A stretch of 64,000 nucleotides of DNA from contig JALHPU010000013.1 in assembly GCA_022842325.1 (NCBI GenBank), positions 48,348 to 112,347 on the forward strand, read 5' to 3'. The notes under the pieces are model-generated. The model was not told the origin of the DNA. It saw only the letters and a list, made by a program, of their open reading frames with translations, and ran no database searches. Positions 1 to 7,645 of the stretch are shown here, piece after piece. Within the stretch, counting starts at the first letter, position 1. Every line of letters begins with the position of its first letter. Position numbers and translations under genes: made by a program. The DNA is from Sulfuritalea sp. (GTDB taxonomy: Bacteria; Pseudomonadota; Gammaproteobacteria; Burkholderiales; Rhodocyclaceae).

Positions 1-229
1 TGCGATCGATACGCCGCGCCATGGCCTGCAGCAACTGGCGCGCATTCTGGAAATCGCCGCGCCAGAGCAGCCCGGTGCCTTCGCAGGCCAGACGCCAGGC
101 GGCATCGGCCGTGGTGCGGTCATCGGCGACCACCACCCGCGGCGGCGGCGGCACACCGGCTTCCGAGTGCCAGCACGCAGTGTGTGCGACGCCATCCTCG
201 TCCCAGCAGATGAGCGGAGCAACGCTCAT
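1..229 (-). CDS. SAM-dependent methyltransferase, N-terminal part only
   Basis: Only the first 76 codons lie inside the window; the gene runs off the left edge. It reads from the ATG whose complement is at 227-229. The visible part has a PPPPRVVVADD segment and a conserved block LACEGTGLLWRGDFQNAR. I recognise this as the N-terminus of a class I SAM-dependent methyltransferase family common in Betaproteobacteria. The SAM-binding fold itself would lie outside the window, so no substrate can be suggested. It is transcribed away from the spermidine-synthase-like gene at 427, with about 200 bp between. Identification rests on the N-terminal block alone. Confidence 0.6.
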   Translation of the reverse strand, partial: MSVAPLICWDEDGVAHTACWHSEAGVPPPPRVVVADDRTTADAAWRLACEGTGLLWRGDFQNARQLLQAMARRIDR

Positions 230-363
230 GACGACGTCTTGGCGCAAGCCGGACTGGGTGATAACAACACGAGCGCTCCCTGATGACCATCAAGGGCCGC
301 ATGGTACGTGGCCGGCGACCGGCTGTAAATTTTCCGTACAAATGGTCGCGCCAGTGCATAGCC

Positions 364-391
364 GCCGTAGCGCCAGCGCCGACTCTTTGCG
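364..391 (+). repeat. Dispersed CAGCGCCGACT-core repeat, copy 1 (intergenic)
   Basis: The stretch reads GCCGTAGCGCCAGCGCC then GACTCTTTGCG. It lies in the divergent spacer upstream of the gene at 427. The same core is present at 1761, 5559, 10826 (minus), 48121, 50261 and 53319. Confidence 0.6.
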
Positions 392-426
392 TTAAAGTCG
401 CGATCCCCGCCATCCGTCCTGCCGCG

Positions 427-1767
427 ATGCCGCCACGCCTGCTATTCACCATCGTTTTCATCGAAGGCTATTGCTCCCTCGGCGCCGAGATCATCGCCCT
501 GCGCCGCCTGATTCCACACGTAGGCAGTTCCATCGTGGTCACGGCGCCGACCATCGGCCTGTTCCTGCTTGCCCTGGCACTCGGCTACTACTCCGGCAGC
601 CGCGTGGCGGAGGACTACCGCGCGGTCGTGGCGCGCAACTTCCTGATCTCGGCGGCACTGATGGGCGCCGGCCTGTCCGGTAGCAGCGTCAACTTCATAT
701 TTGCCGGAGCGCAGGCGGGACTGGCCTACCTGATTTTCATCGGCGCGATTCTTTGCCCGCTGGCCTGGCTGCTGGGACAGACGGTGCCGATCCTGACCAA
801 CCTGATGCGCGCGCAGCGCAGCGGCGAAGCGGCCGGACGCGCGCTCTACTGGTCCACGCTCGGCTCCTTTCTCGGCTCGGTCACCCTGTCGCTGATCGTC
901 ATGCAATTGTTCGGCGTCTGGGCCGCGGTGCTGCTCGGCGCCTTGATGCTGGTCGCCGGCGCCGCGCTGGTGCAGCGCCCGCGGCCGCTGGCGGCAGCCT
1001 TGCTGGCGGCAGTCAGCGCACTCAGCGTGGCGGCCAACCTCGGCGACCGGCAGCGTGCCGACACGGCCTATGCCGATTACGCCGTGGAGCCCGTGGTGCG
1101 CGAAGGCATGCTGTCGCCGCGCGCCTTCCTGGTCAACAACCAGAGCGCCTCGGTGATCGACAACAGCGAGCCGCCGCAGTATGCGCGCTACGTGCAGCAC
1201 TTGCGGCGCATCCTGCTCGATGACCTGCGCTTCAGCGAACGCGACATCCTGGTGCTGGGCGCCGGGGGCTTCACCCTCTCGCAGCGCGAGCCCCTGAACC
1301 GCTATACCTATGTGGATATCGATCCGGCCATCCGCGCCATCGCCGAACGCGATTTCCTGCGCGAAGCGGCCCGCGGCGAATTCGTCGCCACCGATGCCCG
1401 CCGTTTCGTGATCGAGACTGCGCGCCGCTTCGATGCGATCGTGGTGGATGTCTACAGCGCCCGCACCTCGATCCCGGGCCATCTGGTGACGCGCGAATTC
1501 TGGCGCGATACGCGGCGCGCGCTAAAGCCCGGCGGCGTCATGCTGGCCAACCTGATCCTCGACGGCCAGCTCGCCAGTCCCTATGCGCGCAATCTGCTGG
1601 CCACCATCGAAAGCGTCTACGGCCGTTGCGCGGTAGAAGTGCTGGCCAAGTCGGCGCCGGTCAGCAATGTCATCGTCAGCTGCTTCGCCAGCGCGAGTGA
1701 CGAAGCAATCCAGGTCTATGTCGACGAGCGTAACCTGGCCGACATCGACAGCGCCCGTTCGCCGTAG
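427..1767 (+). CDS. Membrane-anchored spermidine-synthase-like protein
   Basis: 446 residues from the ATG at 427. A longer in-frame start at 283 would add an arginine-rich, unconserved leader, so I prefer 427, although no strong ribosome site precedes it. The first 200 or so residues are very hydrophobic, with about six or seven membrane segments. The C-terminal half is a spermidine-synthase-type Rossmann domain: Gly-rich VLGAGGF near residue 276, acidic YVDID near 294, then FDAIVVDVYSA and a late RALKPGGVM segment. Family knowledge: soluble members transfer aminopropyl groups from decarboxylated SAM; the membrane-fused group is poorly characterised, so polyamine synthesis is not assured. The stop codon TAG lies inside a copy of the dispersed repeat at 1761. 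Confidence 0.75.
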   Translation: MPPRLLFTIVFIEGYCSLGAEIIALRRLIPHVGSSIVVTAPTIGLFLLALALGYYSGSRVAEDYRAVVARNFLISAALMGAGLSGSSVNFIFAGAQAGLAYLIFIGAILCPLAWLLGQTVPILTNLMRAQRSGEAAGRALYWSTLGSFLGSVTLSLIVMQLFGVWAAVLLGALMLVAGAALVQRPRPLAAALLAAVSALSVAANLGDRQRADTAYADYAVEPVVREGMLSPRAFLVNNQSASVIDNSEPPQYARYVQHLRRILLDDLRFSERDILVLGAGGFTLSQREPLNRYTYVDIDPAIRAIAERDFLREAARGEFVATDARRFVIETARRFDAIVVDVYSARTSIPGHLVTREFWRDTRRALKPGGVMLANLILDGQLASPYARNLLATIESVYGRCAVEVLAKSAPVSNVIVSCFASASDEAIQVYVDERNLADIDSARSP

Positions 1768-1786
1768 CGTCAGCGCCGACTGTTGC
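1761..1786 (+). repeat. Dispersed CAGCGCCGACT-core repeat, copy 2 (contains a stop codon)
   Basis: GCCGTAGCGTCAGCGCCGAC followed by TGTTGC. The TAG of this copy is the stop codon of the spermidine-synthase-like gene. The copy ends almost at the last base of pmbA, so it fills the gap between the two convergent genes. Confidence 0.6.
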
Positions 1787-3124
1787 CTAATTGCCGGCGA
1801 TCGTCATGCGCTCGACCAGGATCGAGCCGACCTGCTTCGAACCGCGCACCTCGATGTCATTGCCGATGGCGGCAATGCCGCGCAGCATGTCGCGCAGGTT
1901 GCCGGCGATGGTGATCTCCTCCACCGGATAGGCGATCTCGCCGCCTTCCACCCAGTAGCCCGCCGCGCCGCGCGAGTAGTCGCCGGTCACGTAGTTCACG
2001 CCCTGGCCGAGCAACTCCGTCACCAGCAGACCGCTGCCCATTTCGCGCAGCAGGCCCCGCAGATCATGCCGACCGGGCTGCACCAGCAGGTTGTGCGAGC
2101 CGCCGGCATTGCCGGTGGTCTGCATCCCGAGCTTGCGCGCCGAATAGGTGGACAGGAAGTAGCCCTGCAGCACGCCGTTCTTCACCACTTCGCGGTCATG
2201 CGTGGCAACGCCGTCGTCATCGAAAGGAGAGGAGGCGAATCCGCCGCGGATATGCGGCCGCTCGCTGATCTGGACGAAGTCGGGAAACAGTTGCTGGCCC
2301 AGGCTGTCGACCAGGAAGGATGTCTTGCGGTAGAGCGCGCCGCCGGAAATCGCATGCACGAAACTGCCGATCAGGCCTGCCGCCAGCGGCGCTTCGAAAA
2401 TCACCGGACATTTGCGCGTCTTCAGCTTGCGCGCGCCGAGCCGCGACAGGGCGCGGCGCGCGGCGTAATCGCCGACCGTCGCCGCATCGGGAAAGTTCGC
2501 CGGATTGCGCTGCGAGACATACCAGTCGTCGCGCTGCATGTCATCGCTTTCGCCGGCGATCACCGAACAGGACAGGTAGTGCCGTGATGTGGCGAAGCCG
2601 CCCATGAAGCCCAGGCTGTTGGCGGATACAAAGTGCGCGGTCTGCGCCGAGACGCTGGCGCCTTCGGAGTTCTTCACCATCGGACTGACATCGAAGGCGG
2701 CCTGCTCGCAACGGCGCGCGATATCAATTGCGGCTTCCACTGAAATGTCCCAGGGATGGAACAGGTCGAGATCCATGGTCCTGGTCGCCAGCAGCTTGGC
2801 GTCGGGCAGGCCGGCGCAGTCGTCTTCGGCGGTGAAGCGCGCGATCGATAGCGCCGCCTCGACCGAGGCCCTGACCGCCGCCAGCGAAAAATCGGAACTG
2901 CTGGCATGGCCGCGCCGCTGGCCGATGTACACCGAAACGCCGAGCCCCTTGTCGCGGTTGTATTCGATGGTTTCGACCTCCTGCCGGCGCACGCTGACCG
3001 ACTGGCCGAGGCCTTCCGACACATCGACCTCGCAGGCCGTGGCACCCCGGGCGACGGCGTGATCGAGCACCGTCTGCGCCAACGCGCGCAATGCCTCCTG
3101 CGAATGAGCAAAACCTTGTGACAT
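1787..3124 (-). CDS. pmbA: Metalloprotease PmbA (TldE)
   Basis: 445 residues, close to the usual ~450 of the family. The start at 3124 has a GAAGGG ribosome site about 9 bp upstream. TldE/PmbA pairs with TldD as a heteromeric cytosolic metalloprotease. In E. coli the pair matures microcin B17 and degrades the antitoxin CcdA; the zinc ligands are in TldD, and PmbA is the non-zinc partner. Visible family features are the N-terminal VSVRRQEVETIEYNRDKGLG segment and the C-terminal VTGDYSRGAAGYWVEGGEIA segment. It is divergent from darP, the same pairing as pmbA/yjgA in E. coli, which supports both names. tldD is not in the window. Confidence 0.93.
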   Translation of the reverse strand: MSQGFAHSQEALRALAQTVLDHAVARGATACEVDVSEGLGQSVSVRRQEVETIEYNRDKGLGVSVYIGQRRGHASSSDFSLAAVRASVEAALSIARFTAEDDCAGLPDAKLLATRTMDLDLFHPWDISVEAAIDIARRCEQAAFDVSPMVKNSEGASVSAQTAHFVSANSLGFMGGFATSRHYLSCSVIAGESDDMQRDDWYVSQRNPANFPDAATVGDYAARRALSRLGARKLKTRKCPVIFEAPLAAGLIGSFVHAISGGALYRKTSFLVDSLGQQLFPDFVQISERPHIRGGFASSPFDDDGVATHDREVVKNGVLQGYFLSTYSARKLGMQTTGNAGGSHNLLVQPGRHDLRGLLREMGSGLLVTELLGQGVNYVTGDYSRGAAGYWVEGGEIAYPVEEITIAGNLRDMLRGIAAIGNDIEVRGSKQVGSILVERMTIAGN

Positions 3125-3155
3125 GCGGGAACCCTTCGATTGACGAAGTTATAAT

Positions 3156-3203
3156 CATATCCCACCGGGGATACCGTCCCCTGCGCAGGCTTCGGGGACA
3201 TAA
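3156..3203 (+). repeat. REP-like bimodular palindromic repeat, copy 1
   Basis: Two palindromic modules in a row: TATCCC-ACCG-GGGATA, then CCGTCCCC...CTTCGGGGAC and a CATAA tail. The same arrangement occurs twice in tandem at 11162-11250. This copy fills the divergent spacer between pmbA and darP. Its 3' end (GGGGACATAACC) directly precedes the GTG start of darP, so it appears to supply that gene's ribosome-binding region. Confidence 0.7.
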
Positions 3204-3205
3204 CC

Positions 3206-3748
3206 GTGGAAGATATCGATAACGAGGCGGACGAATATTCCGGCCCCAGCAAATCCCAGCTGAAGCGCGAGATGACTGCCTTGCAGGATCTCGGCGCCGA
3301 ACTGGTCGCGCTGTCGAAGGAACGCCTGGCCAAGATCGACATGTCGGAACGGCTGCGCGATGCCCTGCTCGAAGCGCAGCGCATCACCAAGCACGAAGCC
3401 AAACGGCGGCAGATGCAATACATCGGCAAGATCATGCGCACGGTCGATGCGACGCCCTTGCGTGCGGCGCTGGATGAAATCAATGGCGTCTCGAAAGCGG
3501 CCACGATTCGCCAGCACCAGCTGGAAAGACTGCGGACGCGCCTGATGGAAGACGAGGCGGTATTCAGCGAAGTGGCGCGCGACTATCCCGGTGCCGACAT
3601 GCAGCATCTGCGCCAGTTGCGCCGCAACGCGCTGAAGGAAGCCCAACAGGGCAAGCCGCCGCGCTCCTACCGCGAACTGTTTCGCGAACTGCGCGCCCTT
3701 GAAGGCAGTTCCGCCGACGAGACGGCGGACGACGACGACGCCGTCTAA
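3206..3748 (+). CDS. darP: Ribosome-associated protein DarP (YjgA, DUF615)
   Basis: 180 residues from a GTG at 3206. The protein is highly charged and helical, with the DUF615 pattern SKSQLKREMTALQDLG near residues 14-29, MQYIGKIMR near residue 71 and a C-terminal acidic tail. Family knowledge: the E. coli member binds 50S precursors and helps late large-subunit assembly. The next ATG is far downstream and would remove conserved sequence, so the GTG is preferred; it sits 2 bp after a REP-like element. Divergent from pmbA. Confidence 0.88.
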   Translation: MEDIDNEADEYSGPSKSQLKREMTALQDLGAELVALSKERLAKIDMSERLRDALLEAQRITKHEAKRRQMQYIGKIMRTVDATPLRAALDEINGVSKAATIRQHQLERLRTRLMEDEAVFSEVARDYPGADMQHLRQLRRNALKEAQQGKPPRSYRELFRELRALEGSSADETADDDDAV

Positions 3749-3754
3749 AAGCGC

Positions 3755-4027
3755 TTAGGCAAAGTCCTTTTGCGGCGCGGCCGCCGGACTGGTGCTCGAG
3801 GTCAGAATGGTCAGCACCGCTTGCGCATGTTCCGCCGCATCGCGTCCCAGCCCCGTCAGATAGCCGCCGTCAGCCAGGGTCAGTAATCCCTTGGCATGCA
3901 AACGCTGAGTGGCCGCGATGACTTCCGGATCGGCGGTCTTGTGCACCTTGATGCCCTGCTGGCTGGTCTCCAGGTCGAAGCGGATCAGGGTATTCAGTTC
4001 ATGGACCAGATCAGGCGTGTAGGGCAT
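3755..4027 (-). CDS. TIGR02647 family small protein
   Basis: 90 residues from the ATG at 4027, preceded by GAGG about 8 bp upstream. An in-frame ATG at 4063 would add 12 residues without homology. The sequence MPYTPDLVHELNTLIRFDL, then QQGIKVHKTADPEVI and GYLTGLGRDAAEHAQ, matches the small TIGR02647 family of Gamma- and Betaproteobacteria as I remember it. Members look like compact helical, possibly DNA-binding proteins, but no function is established. Six bases separate its stop from the end of the convergent darP. Confidence 0.75.
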   Translation of the reverse strand: MPYTPDLVHELNTLIRFDLETSQQGIKVHKTADPEVIAATQRLHAKGLLTLADGGYLTGLGRDAAEHAQAVLTILTSSTSPAAAPQKDFA

Positions 4028-4127
4028 GTCAAACCTCGCTCTTGAATGTAGGGCAATGGGCACATTCTAGCTGCCGCAGCCGCGGGCGCCGGCTCTTGCC
4101 CAAACGAAATCTGCTGTGGCTCGGGAA

Positions 4128-5069
4128 TCAAAGCCCGGGATCGGCACCTTCGCCCTTTTGCGTTGCCTCGACCATGTGCCGCGTCAGTTGGGGCGCCAGC
4201 AATTCCATGAAGTCGTAGTCGTAACCGCGCAGCCAGATGTCACGGCGGAACGCCACACGTGTGGTGTTGCCCTCGAACAGGTGCGTGGCCGGGATGGCCG
4301 CCAGCGCATCATCGCGCAAGGGATCGAAAGCCATTTCGGCGATGATGCCGACACCCAGGCCGAGGCCGACATAGGTCTTGATCACGTCGGAATCGATGGC
4401 GGTCAGCATCACGTTGGGCCGCATGCTCTGACGTTCGAAGGCGCGATCGATGCGCGAACGCCCGGTGAAGGTCGCGTCATAGGTAATCAGCGGATAGTCG
4501 GCCAGCGCCGCCAGCGTCAAGGGCCGGCGCTCCTGTAGCGGATGCCCCTTGGGCGTCACCACCAGATGCGCCCACTGGAAACAGGGCAGGGTCAGCAATT
4601 CCGGATGCCGGTCGAGCGCCTCGGTGGCGATGCCCAGATCGGCGCTGCCGTCCAGCACCCAGTCGGCGACCTGCAAGGGGCTGCCCTGCTGGATGTGCAG
4701 GCGTATCTGCGGGTGGTGCTGGACAAAACGCTGAATCACCGGCGGCAGGGTGTAGCGCGCCTGGGTGTGGGTGGTCGCGATGGACAGCGTACCGCTGCTT
4801 TCCGCCGCATAGTCCGCGCCCACCCGCTTCATGTTCTGCGCCTCGCTGAGCATGCGCCGGGCCATCGCCAGCACCACCGCTCCGGGAGCGGTGACGGCGG
4901 TGAGACGCTTGCCGCTACGCTCGAAAATCGTCACACCAAGCTCTTCTTCCAGCATGCCGATCTGTTTGGAGACCCCCGGCTGGGAAGTGAACAGCGCCTC
5001 GGCGGCAGCGGAAATGCTGAGTCCGCGCCGCTCGATTTCGACCAGGTACCGCAGCTGCTGAAGTTTCAT
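4128..5069 (-). CDS. cysB: CysB-type LysR-family regulator of sulfur assimilation
   Basis: 313 residues from the second of two adjacent ATGs, giving the family start MKLQQLRYLVEI. The N-terminal winged helix-turn-helix carries AAEALFTSQPGVSKQIGMLE (about 23-42). The effector domain keeps the CysB landmarks TTHTQARYTLP, QGSPLQVADWV, FTGRS and DVIKTYVGLGLGVGIIAEMA. CysB activates sulfate-assimilation genes; in enterobacteria N-acetylserine is the inducer and sulfide an anti-inducer. It is divergent from a tauE-cysI-DUF934-cysH-cysD-cysN operon, the expected target. The AT-rich spacer between them contains palindromes (5095-5116). No clear ribosome site is visible. Confidence 0.9.
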   Translation of the reverse strand: MKLQQLRYLVEIERRGLSISAAAEALFTSQPGVSKQIGMLEEELGVTIFERSGKRLTAVTAPGAVVLAMARRMLSEAQNMKRVGADYAAESSGTLSIATTHTQARYTLPPVIQRFVQHHPQIRLHIQQGSPLQVADWVLDGSADLGIATEALDRHPELLTLPCFQWAHLVVTPKGHPLQERRPLTLAALADYPLITYDATFTGRSRIDRAFERQSMRPNVMLTAIDSDVIKTYVGLGLGVGIIAEMAFDPLRDDALAAIPATHLFEGNTTRVAFRRDIWLRGYDYDFMELLAPQLTRHMVEATQKGEGADPGL

Positions 5070-5094
5070 CATTCGATTATATATCGTTTGATTC

Positions 5095-5116
5095 TATGTA
5101 AATACATACTAAGTAT
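5095..5116. promoter_or_regulatory. Candidate CysB operator: overlapping palindromes
   Basis: The AT-rich cysB/tauE spacer contains a perfect inverted repeat TATGTA-AA-TACATA (5095-5108). It is overlapped by a second one, ATACT-A-AGTAT (5106-5116). Symmetrical A/T-ended boxes upstream of a divergent target are typical of LysR-type binding sites. Assignment to CysB is inference from position. Confidence 0.5.
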
Positions 5117-5143
5117 TTTCCAGAACTATATGGGCTCGCTACG

Positions 5144-5947
5144 ATGCATCCCATCATGGAATTCATCCTCAATCCCCTGCTCCCGCTGTCCGGCTTCGCC
5201 GTCGGCCTGCTGGTCGGCCTGACCGGTGTCGGCGGCGGCTCGCTGATGACGCCGCTGCTGGTGCTCCTCTTCGGCTTCAAGCCGGCGACCGCAGTGGGCA
5301 CTGACTTGCTCTATGCGGCGATCACCAAAAGCGGCGGCTCCTGGGTGCATCACCGCCACGACAACATCGACTGGACCATCACCCGGCGTTTGGCGCTGGG
5401 CAGCGTTCCCGCGGCAGGCCTGACGCTGCTGGCGCTGTCGCAACTGGGCATACAAGGTCACGGCGCAACGGGATTGATCTCGGTAGTGCTCGGATTCGCC
5501 CTGCTGCTGACCGCCCTCTCCCTGTTTTTCCGCCAGCGCCTGCTGGACCTCGCGAAGCGCCGTAGCGCCAGCGCCGACTTCGCCCATCGCCATGTCGCCG
5601 GCCTGACGGTCGCGGTCGGTGTCGTGGTCGGCGCCCTGGTGACGATTTCCTCGGTCGGCGCCGGCGCGCTCGGTGTCACCGCCCTGACCTTCCTCTACCC
5701 GAACCTGGCCACGCGCCGCATCGTCGGCTCCGACATCGCCCATGCCGTGCCGCTCACCCTGGTCGCCGGTCTCGGCCACTGGTGGCTTGGCACGGTAGAT
5801 GTGGTGCTGCTGGTCTCGCTGCTGATCGGTTCACTGCCCGGCATAGCGCTCGGCGCCCACTTCGCCGCCAGGGTGCCGGAACGCGCCCTGCGCGGTCTGC
5901 TCGCCTCGGTTTTGCTGCTGATCGGCGGCAAGCTGATCCTCACTTAA
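5144..5947 (+). CDS. TauE/SafE family sulfite/sulfonate-type exporter
   Basis: 267 residues with about eight membrane segments. It has the family N-terminal motif GLLVGLTGVGGGSLMTPLL and its repeat near residue 155-185 (AVGVVVGALVTISSVGAGAL). TauE/SafE proteins carry small sulfur anions or organic acids across the inner membrane. As first gene of the sulfur operon, 9 bp ahead of cysI, it most likely handles sulfite or sulfate, possibly venting excess sulfite; direction and substrate are inferred. A cytoplasmic-loop segment (RRSASADF) is encoded by a copy of the dispersed repeat at 5559. A second in-frame ATG at 5156 is an alternative start. Confidence 0.85.
   Translation: MHPIMEFILNPLLPLSGFAVGLLVGLTGVGGGSLMTPLLVLLFGFKPATAVGTDLLYAAITKSGGSWVHHRHDNIDWTITRRLALGSVPAAGLTLLALSQLGIQGHGATGLISVVLGFALLLTALSLFFRQRLLDLAKRRSASADFAHRHVAGLTVAVGVVVGALVTISSVGAGALGVTALTFLYPNLATRRIVGSDIAHAVPLTLVAGLGHWWLGTVDVVLLVSLLIGSLPGIALGAHFAARVPERALRGLLASVLLLIGGKLILT
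5559..5586 (+). repeat. Dispersed CAGCGCCGACT-core repeat, copy 3 (inside tauE-like gene)
   Basis: CGCCGTAGCGCCAGCGCCGA then CTTCGCCC, in sense orientation within the exporter gene and without breaking its frame. It encodes the segment RRSASADFA between two membrane helices. Confidence 0.6.
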
Positions 5948-5956
5948 GGAAACACC

Positions 5957-7645
5957 ATGTACAAATATGACGACTACGATCACGCGATTGCCCAGGCCCG
6001 CGTCGCCCAGTTTCGCGGCCAGACCGAGCGTTATCTTGCCGGCAAACTGAGCGACGACGAATTCCGCCCGCTGCGCCTGCAGAACGGCCTCTACATCCAG
6101 CGTCATGGCCCGATGCTGCGCCTGGCCGTGCCCTACGGCCTGATCTCGGCTGTGCAACTGCGCCGCTTCGCCGACGTCGCCCGCCGTTACGACCGCGGCT
6201 ACGGCCACTTCACCACGCGCCACAACCTGCAATTGAACTGGGTCAAGCTGGTGGAAGTACCGAACATCCTCGCCGATCTGGCGCAGGACGAGCTGCATGC
6301 GATCCAGACCTCCGGCAACTGCATCCGCAACGTGACCACCGATCATTTCGCCGGCGTCGCCGCCGACGAGATTGCCGATCCCCGCCCCTGGGCCGAAATC
6401 CTGCGTCAGTGGTCGAGCTTCCATCCCGAGTTCGCCTACCTGCCGCGCAAATTCAAGGTCGCGATCTCCGGCGCCAATGAAGACCGCGCGGCGATCCAGG
6501 TGCATGACCTCGGTCTTCAGGTGGTGCGGGACCCGAACAATTCCGCCGAAATCGGCTTCAAGGTTTATGCCGGCGGCGGCCTCGGCCGCACCCCGCTGCT
6601 CGGCCAGGTGGTGTGCGAGTTCCTGCCCTGGCAGCACCTGCTGAGCTACACCGAGGCGCTGGTGCGCGTGTTCAACCGCCATGGCCGCCGCGACAATGCC
6701 TACAAGGCGCGCATCAAGATCCTGGTCAAGGCGCTCAGCCGCGAGGAGTTTGCACGGCAGGTCGACGCGGAGTGGGCACATCTTAAGGACGGCCCCTCGA
6801 CCCTTACGGTCGCCGAAGTCGAACGCGTCTCGCAGCAGTTCGCCGCACCTGCTTACGAAACACTGGCCGAGAACGATCTGTGCCACCTCGCCCATCTGCG
6901 TGAAGACAAGGCTTTCTCGCGCTGGGTCGAGCGCAACGTACAGGCGCACAAGGTTCCGGGCTACGCCGCTGTCACGCTGTCGCTGAAGAAGCCCGGTGCC
7001 GCGCCGGGCGATGCCAGTTCTGAGCAGATGGAAGCCGCCGCCGACCTCGCCGAGCGCTACAGCTTCGGCGAAATCCGCGTCTCTCACGAGCAGAACCTGA
7101 TCCTCGCCGACGTGCCGCTGCGCGAGCTCTACACCGTCTGGCACCGTGCCAAGGCCGCCGGTCTCGCCTCGCCCACCGTGGGCCTGATCCAGGACCTGAT
7201 CGCCTGCCCCGGCGGCGACTTCTGCGCGCTGGCCAACGCCCGCTCGCTGCCGCTCGCCGCTGCGATCCAGGAGCGCTTCGAGGATCTCGACTACCAGCAC
7301 GACATCGGCGAACTGGAACTCAACATCTCCGGCTGCATGAATTCCTGCGGCCACCACCACCTCGGCGCGATCGGCATCCTCGGCGTCGACAAGAACGGCG
7401 AGGAGTGGTACCAGATCACGCTCGGCGGACGCCAGGGCAAGGCCGCGCGCATCGGTGAGGTGATCGGGCGTTCCTTCGCCGCCGCCGAAGTTCCTGATGC
7501 GGTCGAGCGCCTGATCGCCGCCTATCTCGCCCATCGCCATGCCGATGAAAACTTTGTCGACACCTTCGATCGCATCGGCATCGAAGTCTTTCAACACGTT
7601 GCATATCCGCATCCCCATCAATCAAGGAGAGTCGCAAATGGCTAA
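5957..7645 (+). CDS. cysI: Sulfite reductase, hemoprotein subunit (CysI-type)
   Basis: 562 residues; ribosome site AAGGAA sits 6 bp before the ATG. It reduces sulfite to sulfide with six electrons at a coupled siroheme/[4Fe-4S] centre. The cluster ligands are visible in the C-terminal half: CPGGDFC (Cx5C) and, about 37 residues later, CMNSC (Cx3C) in the context NISGCMNSCGHHHLGAIG. N-terminal nitrite/sulfite reductase repeats include YGHFTTRHNLQLNWV and SGNCIRNVT. No flavoprotein partner (cysJ) and no siroheme synthase gene (cysG) are in this operon, so the electron donor must be encoded elsewhere. Its stop overlaps the DUF934 gene by 8 bp, implying coupled translation. Confidence 0.93.
   Translation: MYKYDDYDHAIAQARVAQFRGQTERYLAGKLSDDEFRPLRLQNGLYIQRHGPMLRLAVPYGLISAVQLRRFADVARRYDRGYGHFTTRHNLQLNWVKLVEVPNILADLAQDELHAIQTSGNCIRNVTTDHFAGVAADEIADPRPWAEILRQWSSFHPEFAYLPRKFKVAISGANEDRAAIQVHDLGLQVVRDPNNSAEIGFKVYAGGGLGRTPLLGQVVCEFLPWQHLLSYTEALVRVFNRHGRRDNAYKARIKILVKALSREEFARQVDAEWAHLKDGPSTLTVAEVERVSQQFAAPAYETLAENDLCHLAHLREDKAFSRWVERNVQAHKVPGYAAVTLSLKKPGAAPGDASSEQMEAAADLAERYSFGEIRVSHEQNLILADVPLRELYTVWHRAKAAGLASPTVGLIQDLIACPGGDFCALANARSLPLAAAIQERFEDLDYQHDIGELELNISGCMNSCGHHHLGAIGILGVDKNGEEWYQITLGGRQGKAARIGEVIGRSFAAAEVPDAVERLIAAYLAHRHADENFVDTFDRIGIEVFQHVAYPHPHQSRRVANG

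Noticed and set aside
21..395. 124-codon + strand frame at the left edge
   Set aside because: It is antisense to the methyltransferase N-terminus, which has clear conserved residues, and crosses the divergent spacer.
3140..3155. TTGACG and TATAAT close together upstream of darP
   Set aside because: Only 4 bp apart, so they cannot form one promoter. The TATAAT has no fitting -35 at 16-18 bp on the + strand.
5831..7621. 596-codon open frame on the minus strand opposite cysI
   Set aside because: Shadow of cysI with the same compositional explanation; no start context or domain.
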